A stretch of 64,000 bases of DNA from Saccharopolyspora montiporae. GTDB lineage: Bacteria > Actinomycetota > Actinomycetes > Mycobacteriales > Pseudonocardiaceae. The notes below the pieces were generated by a model. The model made no database searches. It worked only from the letters and a program-made list of their open reading frames with translations, and was not told the origin of the DNA. A program made the position numbers and the translations under genes. Shown here in pieces: positions 27,359-36,200 of the stretch (positions within the stretch are counted from its first letter, which is position 1; each line of letters starts with the position of its first letter). The DNA is taken from assembly GCF_015209505.1 (NCBI RefSeq), contig NZ_JADEYC010000023.1, forward strand, positions 61,440 through 125,439, given 5' to 3'.

Positions 27359-27961
27359 GTGATACCCGAGACGCCGGTGGGAGCCGGGCCTGCGGGCCGC
27401 GATACGGAGCGGCATCGCTCGCCCGCCCAGGACCAGGGGCGAGCCCCGTTCGCCGTCTCGGTTCCGCACGTCCTGCGGTTCCTCGCGGCCGCGCTGCGCG
27501 CCCGGGCTGCCGTGGAGGTCGGGGCGGGCGCTCCGGACAGCGTGCTCTGGCTGCTGCGCGGGATGGCCGACGACGGGGTGCTGACCTCGATCGACGTGGA
27601 CGCCACCCGGCAGCGCGCGGTGCGGGCCGCGCTGCGCGAAGAGGGCGTCGGCTCCGGGCGCACCCGGTTGATCGCCGGGGTGGCCACCGAGGTCCTGCCC
27701 CGGCTGACCGAAGGCGGTTACGACCTGGTCTCGGTGGCCACGCCCGCCGGTGACCACGTGCGCTACCTCGAACTCGGGTTGCGGCTGCTGCGGCCCGGCG
27801 GGGTGATCGTGTTCAGCGGGCTGCAGCTCACCGCCCAGCACGGGACCGCGGCGGCGCTGGCGGTGCGGGAGCTGCGCCACGTCGTCGAGGAGGACACCTC
27901 GCTGGTGCCGGTGGCGCTACCGGTCGGCCGCGGCCTGCTCGCCGTCACCAAGCAGACCTAG
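27359..27961 (+). CDS. O-methyltransferase family protein (Rv1220c-like)
   Basis: 200-residue class I SAM-dependent methyltransferase. AAVEVGAGAPDSVLWLLRGM is motif I, LTSIDVDATRQRAVRAAL carries the acidic ribose-binding residue, and the later RPGGVIVFSGL is motif III. The substrate is unknown. It is divergent from sigE as in mycobacteria. GTG 27359 has TAGCCT eight bases upstream (leaderless); ATG 27317 would add 14 residues. Despite the family name, the metal ligands of catechol O-methyltransferases are not clearly preserved. Confidence 0.82.
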   Translation: MIPETPVGAGPAGRDTERHRSPAQDQGRAPFAVSVPHVLRFLAAALRARAAVEVGAGAPDSVLWLLRGMADDGVLTSIDVDATRQRAVRAALREEGVGSGRTRLIAGVATEVLPRLTEGGYDLVSVATPAGDHVRYLELGLRLLRPGGVIVFSGLQLTAQHGTAAALAVRELRHVVEEDTSLVPVALPVGRGLLAVTKQT

Positions 27962-28047
27962 AGCCGGTCTTACCGAAGGCGGCTCGCCGCCGCTCGGGAA
28001 AAGGACTTCAGGGCCCGTTCCGGGCGGGCCCGCCGACGTGCCGCGCG

Positions 28048-28075
28048 CCCCGGACCCGGTGGTTCGGGTCCGGGG
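28048..28075. terminator. Bidirectional terminator between O-methyltransferase gene and mrp
   Basis: CCCCGGACCCG (28048-28058) pairs perfectly with CGGGTCCGGGG (28065-28075) around the loop GTGGTT, in the gap between two convergent genes. Confidence 0.75.
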
Positions 28076-28082
28076 GCGGACG

Positions 28083-29222
28083 TCATGCCGGGGAGACCGA
28101 CAGCAGCTTGCCGGACAGGCCGCGGGCGCGGTTGGACAGGCGGTCGGCGACACCGGTGAGCACCTCGGCCGCCGGGGAGGTCGGGTCCTCCAGGACCAGC
28201 GGGGTTCCGCCGTCGCCGGTCTCGCGCAGCCGCGGGTCCAGCGGGACCTGGCCCAGCAGCGGGACCTCGGAACCGACCGTGCGGCTCAGCGATTCGGACA
28301 CGATCTGCCCGCCGCCGCTGCCGAACACGTCCATCCGCTGCCCGTCCGGCAGCTCCATCCAGGACATGTTCTCCACGACCCCGGCCAGCCGCTGGCGCGT
28401 CTGCATCGCGATCGCCCCGGCCCGCTCGGCGACCTCGGCGGCCGCCTGCTGCGGGGTGGTCACCACCAGGATCTCCGCGTTGGGCATCAACTGGGCGGTG
28501 GACAGCGCGACGTCGCCGGTGCCCGGGGGCAGGTCCAGCAGCAACACGTCCAGGTCGCCCCAGAACACGTCGGAGAGGAACTGCTGCAGCGCGCGGTGCA
28601 GCATCGGCCCGCGCCACACCACGGGGGTGTTGCCCGGGGTGAACATCCCGATGGAGATGAGCTTCACGCCGTGCGCCTGCGGCGGCATGATCATCTTCTC
28701 CACCTGGGTGGGCTTGCTGTCCGCGCCGAGCATCCGCGGCACGGAGTGGCCGTAGATGTCCGCGTCGACGACGCCGACCGACACGCCCTGCTTGGCCATC
28801 GCGGCGGCCAGGTTGACGGTGACGCTGGACTTGCCGACACCGCCCTTGCCGGACGCCACGCAGTAGACGCGGGTCAGCGAGCCGGGTTCGGCGAACGGGA
28901 TGCGCGGTTCCTCGGCCGAGCCGCGCAGCTGCTTGCGCAGCTCGGTGCGCTGCTCGTCGCTCATCACGTCCAGTTCGACCTCGACGGACGCGACGCCGGG
29001 CACCTCGGACACCGCGGAACTCACCCGCTGGGTGATCGTCTCGCGCATCGGGCAGCCCTGGACGGTGAGGTAGACCCCGACGGTCACCTCACCGCCGGAA
29101 CCGATGGTCACGTCCTTGACCATGCCGAGATCGGTGATCGGCTTGTGGATCTCCGGGTCCTCGACCTTGGTGAGGGCCTGCCGGACGGCCTCTTCTGCGG
29201 GCGTGGACTGCGTACTGGTCAC
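28083..29222 (-). CDS. mrp: Mrp/NBP35-type iron-sulfur carrier ATPase
   Basis: 379 residues. The N-terminal MIP18 (DUF59) domain (about 5-90, KVEDPEIHKPITDLGMV) precedes a SIMIBI ATPase with deviant Walker A GKGGVGKSS (about 125), switch I VDADIYGHSVP, and LLLDLPPGTGD. Family members load Fe-S clusters onto apoproteins. The CxxC pair that binds the bridging cluster in ApbC/Nbp35 is absent: the corresponding region runs ENMSWMELPDGQ with no cysteine, as in mycobacterial Mrp. So cluster transfer must work differently or the role is other. GTG 29222 is the likely start. Confidence 0.92.
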   Translation of the reverse strand: MTSTQSTPAEEAVRQALTKVEDPEIHKPITDLGMVKDVTIGSGGEVTVGVYLTVQGCPMRETITQRVSSAVSEVPGVASVEVELDVMSDEQRTELRKQLRGSAEEPRIPFAEPGSLTRVYCVASGKGGVGKSSVTVNLAAAMAKQGVSVGVVDADIYGHSVPRMLGADSKPTQVEKMIMPPQAHGVKLISIGMFTPGNTPVVWRGPMLHRALQQFLSDVFWGDLDVLLLDLPPGTGDVALSTAQLMPNAEILVVTTPQQAAAEVAERAGAIAMQTRQRLAGVVENMSWMELPDGQRMDVFGSGGGQIVSESLSRTVGSEVPLLGQVPLDPRLRETGDGGTPLVLEDPTSPAAEVLTGVADRLSNRARGLSGKLLSVSPA

Positions 29223-29407
29223 GGTTAGCTGACACCGACCTTTCTGCGCATGCGCTCCCGGCACCCATGCTACGGCTCGGTAGCCGGTGTTGAGCAGGGC
29301 CTGTGCACGATACGCGCCGATCGTCGGACCCGTGCGCGGCCGCAGCCCAGAGCACAGCGCGGGGGCGCTGCGCGGTCGGCTGAACGCAGTCCGTAACATT
29401 CCCGTCC

Positions 29408-29896
29408 GTGACCGAGACGGGTGTGGAGCGATTACCCACTCGCGCCGAGCTGCTGGCCTACCGCAGCTTCCTTCGCGCGCACGCGCGCGTCACGCGCTGC
29501 CTGGAGAGCGATCTGATCGCCGAGCAGCGGCTGACGCTGGCCGCGTTCGACGTGCTGGAAGCGCTGGCCGAGGCGCCGGAAGGCCGGCTGCGGATGACGG
29601 AACTGGCCGATGCCGTGCTGCTGTCCCGCTCGGGCGTGACCCGGCTGGTCGACCGGCTGCAGCGGATCGGACTGGTGAACCGGGTGCGCGCCGATTCGGA
29701 CGGCCGGGGTGTGCAGGCGGTGATCACCGAGCGCGGCAGGCAGCGGTTGCACCGGGCGGCGCTGACCCACCGCAGCGGGGTGGCGCAGTACTTCGTGGCC
29801 GTCGCGGCCGAGGAGCTGGACGGGATGGTGCGCACCTGCGAGCGCCTCGCGGACGGGGGTGTCCCGTCACCGCCCGGTCAGCGTGCGCAAGCATGA
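29408..29896 (+). CDS. MarR-family transcriptional regulator
   Basis: 162-residue winged-helix dimer. LRMTELADAVLLSRSGVTRL is the recognition region and LVDRLQRIGLVNRVRADSDG leads into the wing; helices at both ends make the dimer interface. TAACAT (29394-29399) lies eight bases before GTG 29408, so translation is probably leaderless. The following NUDIX gene starts four bases after the stop, so they are likely one transcript. The ligand is unknown. Confidence 0.9.
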   Translation: MTETGVERLPTRAELLAYRSFLRAHARVTRCLESDLIAEQRLTLAAFDVLEALAEAPEGRLRMTELADAVLLSRSGVTRLVDRLQRIGLVNRVRADSDGRGVQAVITERGRQRLHRAALTHRSGVAQYFVAVAAEELDGMVRTCERLADGGVPSPPGQRAQA

Positions 29897-29900
29897 CCGG

Positions 29901-30299
29901 GTGAGTTCAACGACGGCGCCGATCCCGGTGGTCGGCCTGGTGCACGTCGCGGCGGGGAAGCTGCTGCTGGTGCGCGCGGTTCGGCAGCAGGCCTTCTACC
30001 TGCCCGGTGGCAAGATCGACCCGGGCGAGACCGAGCTGCAGGCCCTGCACCGCGAGGTGCGCGAGGAGCTCGGCACCGGGGTGGCCGGTCCGGCCTTCTA
30101 CGGGCGCTACACCACCGACGCGGTCGGCCAGGGATCGGGCGTGCGCGTCGCGCTGGCCTGCTACCGCGGCGCGCCGGACGCCGAACCCCGCGCCGCGGCC
30201 GAGATCGCCGAGCTGGCCTGGATGGACCGGGCGGAGTACCTGGCGCAACCGGTGACCGCCCCGGCGATCGTCGACCTGCTGGCCGACCTGGACCCGTGA
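29901..30299 (+). CDS. NUDIX hydrolase
   Basis: 132 residues with a full NUDIX box, GGKIDPGETELQALHREVRE followed by ELG, in a minimal one-domain protein. It probably hydrolyses a nucleotide-linked diphosphate; nothing in the sequence narrows the substrate. GTG 29901 follows the marR stop closely; an in-frame upstream codon at 29859 would overlap marR. It is unrelated in detail to the SRPBCC-fused NUDIX at 1977. Confidence 0.85.
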   Translation: MSSTTAPIPVVGLVHVAAGKLLLVRAVRQQAFYLPGGKIDPGETELQALHREVREELGTGVAGPAFYGRYTTDAVGQGSGVRVALACYRGAPDAEPRAAAEIAELAWMDRAEYLAQPVTAPAIVDLLADLDP

Positions 30300-30306
30300 C
30301 CGGAGC

Positions 30307-30795
30307 TCAGCCGTCGGTGCGCTCGCGGAGCTCGGCCAGGTCCGCGCGCAGCCGATCCAGTTCGCCGCGCAGGTAGTCGCGGGTGGTGACCTCGCCGATC
30401 GCCAGGCGCAGGGCGGCCAGCTCGCGGGCCAGGTAGTCGGTGTCGGCCTTGGTCTGCGCCGCGCGCGCCCGATCCTCGTCCAGCGAGACCCGGTCCCGGT
30501 CGTCCTGCCGGTTCTGCGCGAGCAGGATCAGCGGTGCCGCGTAGGACGCCTGGGTGGAGAACGCCAGGTTGAGCAGGATGAACGGGTAGGGGTCCCAGCT
30601 CAGGCCCGCCGCGAGTAGGTTGATCGAGATCCAGCCGACCACGAACACGGTCATCCAGAACAGGAACGTGCCGGTGCCCAGGAACCGGGCGACGCGTTCG
30701 GAGAGCCGGCCGAAGACCTCGGCGTCCACCCGCACCGGGACCCGGCGGGCGGCGCGGGGCTGGTCGAGCCTGCGGTCGGACAGCAGTTCAGGCAT
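30307..30795 (-). CDS. DUF1003 membrane protein
   Basis: 162 residues with two membrane helices (about 40-60, TGTFLFWMTVFVVGWISIN; about 68-88, YPFILLNLAFSTQASYAAP) typical of DUF1003: the motif NLAFSTQASYAAPLILLAQN is diagnostic. A charged coiled coil of about 60 residues follows. The start lies 15 bases after the stop of the MgtE-N/CBS gene, so the pair is an operon. The association with Mg-transport-like CBS proteins recurs in actinobacteria and suggests a divalent-cation link, unproven. Confidence 0.9.
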   Translation of the reverse strand: MPELLSDRRLDQPRAARRVPVRVDAEVFGRLSERVARFLGTGTFLFWMTVFVVGWISINLLAAGLSWDPYPFILLNLAFSTQASYAAPLILLAQNRQDDRDRVSLDEDRARAAQTKADTDYLARELAALRLAIGEVTTRDYLRGELDRLRADLAELRERTDG

Positions 30796-30809
30796 GGTCT
30801 CGGCTCCCG

Positions 30810-32090
30810 TCACGCCTCGTCGGCATCGCGCCGTTCCTGGTCGGGCAGTCCGCTCTCCCGCCAGTCCGCGGGCAGCAGGTGGTCGAGCAGGTCGTCCACG
30901 GTGATCGCGCCGAGCAGGTGCTCCTGGTCGTCGAGCACCGGCCCGCACACCAGGTTGTAGGCGGCGAAGTAGCGGCTCACCGCGGCCAGCGAGGCGTCCG
31001 GCGGCAGGCTGGCCAGATCGGTGTCCAGCGCGCCGGAGACCAGGGTGGACGGTGGTTCGCGGAGCAGCCGCTGCAGGTGCGCGCATCCCAGGTAGCGCCC
31101 GGTGGGCGTCGCGGTGGGCGGCCGGCAGACGAACACCAGGCTGGCCAGGGCGATCGGCACGTCGCGGTCGCGGGCCAGCGCGAGCGCCTCGGCGATGGTG
31201 GTGTCCGGGGTGACCACCACCGGTGCCGGGGTCATGAGCCCGCCCGCGGTGTCGGCGGAGTACTCCAGCAGCCTGCGCACCGGTGCGGACTCCTCCGGCG
31301 CCATCAGGCCGAGCAGCCGCTCCTTGTCGCCCTCGGGCATCTCGGCGAGCAGGTCCGCCGCGTCGTCCGGGTCCATCGACTCCAGCACGCGGGCGGCCCG
31401 GTCGTCGGCCAGGTGCGCGAGCAGGTCCGTGCGGTCGTCGACGGGCAGTTCGGCGACCACCTCGGCGAGCCGGTCGTGCCCGAGGCCTTCGGCCACCTCC
31501 CTGCGCCGCTTGACCGGGAGCTCGTGCAGCGCACTGGCCACGTCGACCGCGCGCATGGTGTCGAAGACGGCGAGCAGCCTGCGCACGCCCTGCGGCCGCG
31601 ACTCCAGTTCGGCGATCGCCGGGGCGGCCACCCGGTCCCAGTCCAGCACCTGGGTGCGGCCCTTGCGGCCGAGCCTGCCGGTGCGCTCGCGCACCGCGAC
31701 CTTGTGCAGCTGCCAGTCGCGGGAGCGGGTCTGCTCCAGCGCGATGTCCACCAGCACCGCCCGCGTACCGGTGTCCAGCACCGAGACCTCCGCGTCCAGC
31801 AGCTGGCCGAGCACCAGCAGCTCGTTCGGGCGCTGATGGAACCGGCGCAGGTTCACCGTGCCGGTCGCCAGGGTCACCGCGGTCGGATCGATGCGGGTCA
31901 CCCGCAGCATCGGCACGAAGATCCGCCGTCGGGGCGCGACCTCCAGCACCAGCCCGAGCACCCGCGGTGCCCGGCCGCGCGGGCTCAGCGCCGCCAGCAC
32001 GTCGCGGACGCGGCCGATCGGCTCGCCGTCCGGCCCGAACACGGGCAGACCGGCCATCCGGGCCGCGAAGACCCTGGTCGTGGCAGCCAC
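30810..32090 (-). CDS. MgtE N-terminal/CBS-domain protein without transport domain
   Basis: 426 residues. An N-terminal PRC-barrel-like segment (about 10-80, GLPVFGPDGEPIGRVRDVLA) is followed by an MgtE_N-type helical domain (about 180-285, with LHELPVKRRREVAEGL and LLAEMPEGDKERLLGLM) and two CBS motifs (about 290-405). The membrane transport domain of MgtE is absent, so this is a cytosolic sensor or regulator rather than a channel. GTG 32090 has TAACCT seven bases upstream, leaderless. It is cotranscribed with DUF1003; similar pairs exist in mycobacteria (Rv1232c region, from memory). Confidence 0.85.
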   Translation of the reverse strand: MAATTRVFAARMAGLPVFGPDGEPIGRVRDVLAALSPRGRAPRVLGLVLEVAPRRRIFVPMLRVTRIDPTAVTLATGTVNLRRFHQRPNELLVLGQLLDAEVSVLDTGTRAVLVDIALEQTRSRDWQLHKVAVRERTGRLGRKGRTQVLDWDRVAAPAIAELESRPQGVRRLLAVFDTMRAVDVASALHELPVKRRREVAEGLGHDRLAEVVAELPVDDRTDLLAHLADDRAARVLESMDPDDAADLLAEMPEGDKERLLGLMAPEESAPVRRLLEYSADTAGGLMTPAPVVVTPDTTIAEALALARDRDVPIALASLVFVCRPPTATPTGRYLGCAHLQRLLREPPSTLVSGALDTDLASLPPDASLAAVSRYFAAYNLVCGPVLDDQEHLLGAITVDDLLDHLLPADWRESGLPDQERRDADEA

Positions 32091-32223
32091 GGTGATCAGG
32101 TTAGAGGGCTGCGGCCTGCTCCGCCGCGCGCTGCGCCGATGTGCGCCGCAGCACCGAACCGATCTCGGCGGGGCAGCGGCGTGGTAAACACGCGGCACAT
32201 CATCGCTCGTCGAGGAGGAGATC

Positions 32224-33177
32224 GTGGACGGTCAGCGTTCCCGCCGTAGTTGCCTGGCGGTGCCCGGTTCCAGCGAGAAGATGATCGACAAGGCCCGCGG
32301 GCTCGACGTCGACCAGTTCTTCCTCGACCTGGAGGACGCGGTGGCGCCGCTGGCCAAGGACGAGGCGCGCGACCGGGTCGTGGCCGCGCTCAACGACGGC
32401 GGCTGGGACGGCAAGGTGCGCTCGGTGCGGGTCAACGCGATGGACACCGAGTGGACCTACCGCGATGTGGTGCAGGTCGTGGAGGGCGCCGGGGCCAACC
32501 TGGACTCGATCATCCTGCCCAAGGTCAGCACTCCCGAGCACGTGCGCTGGCTGGATCTGACGCTGACCCAGATCGAGCGGGCCACCGGCCTGCCGCAGGG
32601 CGGGATCGGGATCGAGCCGCAGATCGAGGATGCCGCGGGCCTGGTGCAGGTGGACGCGATCGCGGCCGCGCCCCGGGTGCGAGCGCTCATCTACGGCCCG
32701 GCCGACTTCATGGCCTCGATCAACATGCGCTCGCTGGTCGTCGGGCACCAGCCGCCCGGCTACGACGTCGGCGATGCCTACCACTACACGCTGATGCGCA
32801 TCCTCACCGCGGCACGGGCCGCCGGGGTGCAGGCCATCGACGGGCCGTACCTGCAGATCAAGGACGCCGACGGCCTGCGCTCGGTCGGCGGGCGCTCGGC
32901 CGCGCTGGGCTTCGACGGCAAGTGGGTGCTGCACCCGGCCCAGGTCGAGGTGGTCAACGAGCTGTTCTCCCCGCGCCAGGAGGACTACGACCACGCGGAG
33001 AACATCCTCGACGCCTACGACTGGCACACCTCGGCGGCCGGTGGCGCCCGGGGTGCGGCGATGCTCGGCGACGAGATGATCGACGAGGCGTCGCGCAAGA
33101 TGGCGCTGGTCATCGCGGGCAAGGGGCGCGCGGCGGGGATGAGCCGCTCGGACCGCTGGACCCCGCCGCAGGGCTGA
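32224..33177 (+). CDS. HpcH/HpaI aldolase / CitE-like CoA-ester lyase
   Basis: 317-residue TIM-barrel protein of the citrate lyase beta-like family. It shows the N-terminal CLAVPGSSEKMIDKARG, the LDLEDAVAPLAKDEARD strand with the metal Glu/Asp, IEPQIEDAAGLVQVDAIA, and YGPADFMASINM. Overall length and the C-terminal HPAQVEVVNELFSP region resemble L-malyl-CoA or beta-methylmalyl-CoA lyases and (3S)-malyl-CoA thioesterases. There are no citrate lyase alpha or gamma genes, so it is not fermentative citrate lyase. GTG 32224 follows GAGGAGGAGA. Confidence 0.88.
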   Translation: MDGQRSRRSCLAVPGSSEKMIDKARGLDVDQFFLDLEDAVAPLAKDEARDRVVAALNDGGWDGKVRSVRVNAMDTEWTYRDVVQVVEGAGANLDSIILPKVSTPEHVRWLDLTLTQIERATGLPQGGIGIEPQIEDAAGLVQVDAIAAAPRVRALIYGPADFMASINMRSLVVGHQPPGYDVGDAYHYTLMRILTAARAAGVQAIDGPYLQIKDADGLRSVGGRSAALGFDGKWVLHPAQVEVVNELFSPRQEDYDHAENILDAYDWHTSAAGGARGAAMLGDEMIDEASRKMALVIAGKGRAAGMSRSDRWTPPQG

Positions 33178-33279
33178 TCGGGCGGAATCCGGCTCGTTCC
33201 CCGGAAACCGGCACCGGCCGCCGCGCCGCGCGGTACCGTCCCCGACGAAGATCACCCGTTCGGGGAAGGTGGGCGCGAG

Positions 33280-36200
33280 GTGGGCGCGGTAGGTCCCAGC
33301 GACCGGGAGGACGCCGGTGGCCCCGGCGACCGGGGCGCGGATCCGGGCGGTGGGCGCGAACCCGGCACCGAGCAGGAGCTGCGCCTGGCCCTGGCGATGC
33401 GCGGCGGCGCCAGCATGGCGGTGTGGATCGGCGGCGCGGTGTCCGAAGTGGACCGGCTGCGCTCCGCCCTCCGCGCACCGGAGCCGTCCGCGGAGCAACC
33501 CGCCGCGGCCGTGCCCGCGGGCAAGTCCGGGGATCGCCCGGACCGGCACCCGTGGGCCGAACTCGCCCGGCTCGCCGGATACGACTCGGTGGCGCTGGAC
33601 GTGCTGGCCGGCGCCTCGGCCGGCGGGCTCAACGCGACGCTGCTGTCCGCGTCGATGGTCTACGGCTTCGACTTCGCGCAGATGCGCGAGCTGTGGATCC
33701 GGTTGGCGGACGTGGAAGCGATGTCCCGGCCGATACCCCGGTTCTGGCAGCCCGCCCCGCCGTCGCTGTTCGAGGGCGACGACTACTTCCGGCGCGAGCT
33801 CGTCGAGCTGCTCACCTCCAGCGGCGCGGGCAACACCGAGCAGCCGGACCGGCGCATCGAGCTGCTGCTGACCGCGACCCTGCTGGATCCGCTGTTGGAG
33901 CAGCGGTTCGACGCCCGCGCGGGGCGCATGGTGCAGCAGCGGCGCAAGGCCCTGTTCCGGTTCCGGCACCGCGGTCGCGCCGGGCACGTGCTGTCCGACT
34001 TCGGCGACGGGGAGCGGTTCGCGGAATCCGTGCTGCGCCTCGCGCACGCGGCGCGCAGCACCTCCTCCTACCCGTTCGCGTTCGAACCCGCGCGGGTGCA
34101 CTCCGCGCACCGGGCGGTGCGGGCGGGCGAACCGGACATGACCGGGATCTTCTCCGAGACCGCCCCCGAGGGGAAGCCGCCGGACTTCCGGGTGATCGAC
34201 GGCGGCGTGCTGGACAACATCCCCGTCGAGGCCGCGGTCCGCGCGATCGGCGGGGCACCCGCCGACCGGCCCACCCGGCGGTGGCTGCTGTACCTGAACC
34301 CGGATCCGGCGGTCTCCCGCGACCAGCGCAAGCCCGGACGGGCCCTACCGGTGACCGGCACCGCGGTGCAGGCCCGGATGTCGCAGGAATCGCTGCTCGA
34401 CGACATCGACGCCCTCGTCGAGCACAACCGGGTCGTGGAGCGCAGCGGTCTGCGCCGCCGCTCGCTGTTCGCCCCGCTGCACGCGGCCGCCGAGGCCGAC
34501 CGGGAGAACCTGCTGGGTCGCCAGGCCGCCGCCTCGGAGCAGGACAACGCGGTGGTGCGCGCCGAACTCGACGCCCAGGCGGTGCACCGGCTGCTGACCG
34601 AACCCGCGGCCAACGGGGACGGGCAGCTGCTCGGCCCGGTGGAGGGCGATCCGCTGGCGGGGTGGTCGCCGCGGGCCCGGACGCTGCTGGAGCAGCGGCT
34701 GTCCGAGGAGTTCGCGCGCAGCGCGGGCCCGCACGTCTTCGACGACGTGCGCGGATTCCTCTCCGCGGTGCAGGAATGCCTGTGGTGGGCTTGGGACGTC
34801 GAGGGCAGCGCCGATCGCGGCGAGCTCGGCGCTTGCAAGGCTGCGCTGTACCGGCTGCGCACCTTGGGCGAGGTGATCGAGGGCTGTGCGGACGCCTACT
34901 GGACCGGCGGAGCGCGGCTGGAACCGATCGTCGAGCCGGCCGAACTGGGCGCCTGGGTGCAGCGGGTGCTGCTGCGCCGCGACCGGCTGCAGCACGCTCT
35001 GCCGAGCCCGATCGGCCCGCTGCTGGGCGAGGTGCTGGCCGCGGTCGACGACGAGCACCGGTTCCAGGAGGCGCTGGGCGGATTCACCGCCGAGCTGTCC
35101 TCGATGGTGGAATCCTCCGGCGCCGATGCCGTTCCGCACGCGGACGGGGTGGACGCGATCGCGCTGGCCCGCACCGAGCTGCACCGGGTCGCGGACCGGC
35201 TGGCGCGGGCAGCCCCGCATCGCGCGGACATCGCGCAGCCGGAGCAGGTCGGTTTCTGGCTGCTGGAGCGGACCGGGCGGCGCGGCGAGGTGCTGCGCAG
35301 GCTCGTGGTGCTGACCGCGCCGCTGGACGTGGGACGTGCGCCGGGTTCCCGGATCGACCTGTTGCGGGTGGTCAGCGATGAGCAGAGCCCGCTGCCGTTC
35401 ACCGCGCTGCGCGGCGCCGACGACCGGCTGCGCATCGAGGACAAGGTGCGCGGCAGCGATCTGGGCAACTTCGGGGCGTTCCTGTCCGCGAAGTGGCGTG
35501 CCAACGACTGGATGTGGGGGCGGCTGGACGCGGCCGCCGGGCTGGTGGAGCTGTTGGCCGACGGGCAGCGGTGGGTGCAGCGGCACGCCGGTGCCGATGA
35601 GCTCGGCGACGAGCTGCAGGCGGTGGTGTGCCGGCCGAGCACCGCGGAGCTGGGCGGACTCGACGAGCAGCGGCTCCGGCAGTGGCGCACCTTCCTGGCC
35701 GAGCTGTGGTCGCGATACGCGGGTGAGGTGCGCGCCGAGCTGGACGGGCTGTTCGCCGCACCGGAGGACGAGCACCCGCTGACCGCCACGCGCCGGATGC
35801 TCACCGAGCGTCTGCAGTGGACGATCGCGGCCGCCGAGATCCCGTACGTGGCGCAGGTGTCGCCGGGCGCCGATCCGCAGGCCGGGGACGCGGCCGCCGC
35901 GGAGGCACCGGCCCCGGAGCAGGTCGCCGAGCAGGTGCGCGCCTACGACGTGGGTGCGCAGCGGTTCGGCGATCTCGGGGAGCGGCGGGCGCTCGGACTG
36001 GCCACCCGGCTCGGGCTGGTCGGCTACCGCGCCGCCCGTCCCACCGGCCGCGGACTGCTCCCGCTGCTCGGCCGCGCGGCGCTGGTGGTGGCGAAGCCGC
36101 TGGCGCTGCTGCTGGCGTTCGCCGTCGCGGCCCCGACGCGGGCCGCGGTGCTGGGACTCGCGGCAGCCGGGACGGCCGCGTTCGCCGGGGCCGGGAAGCT

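Noticed and set aside
30810..32090. Annotation as an MgtE magnesium transporter
   Set aside because: No hydrophobic segments long enough for membrane helices; only the cytosolic domains are present.
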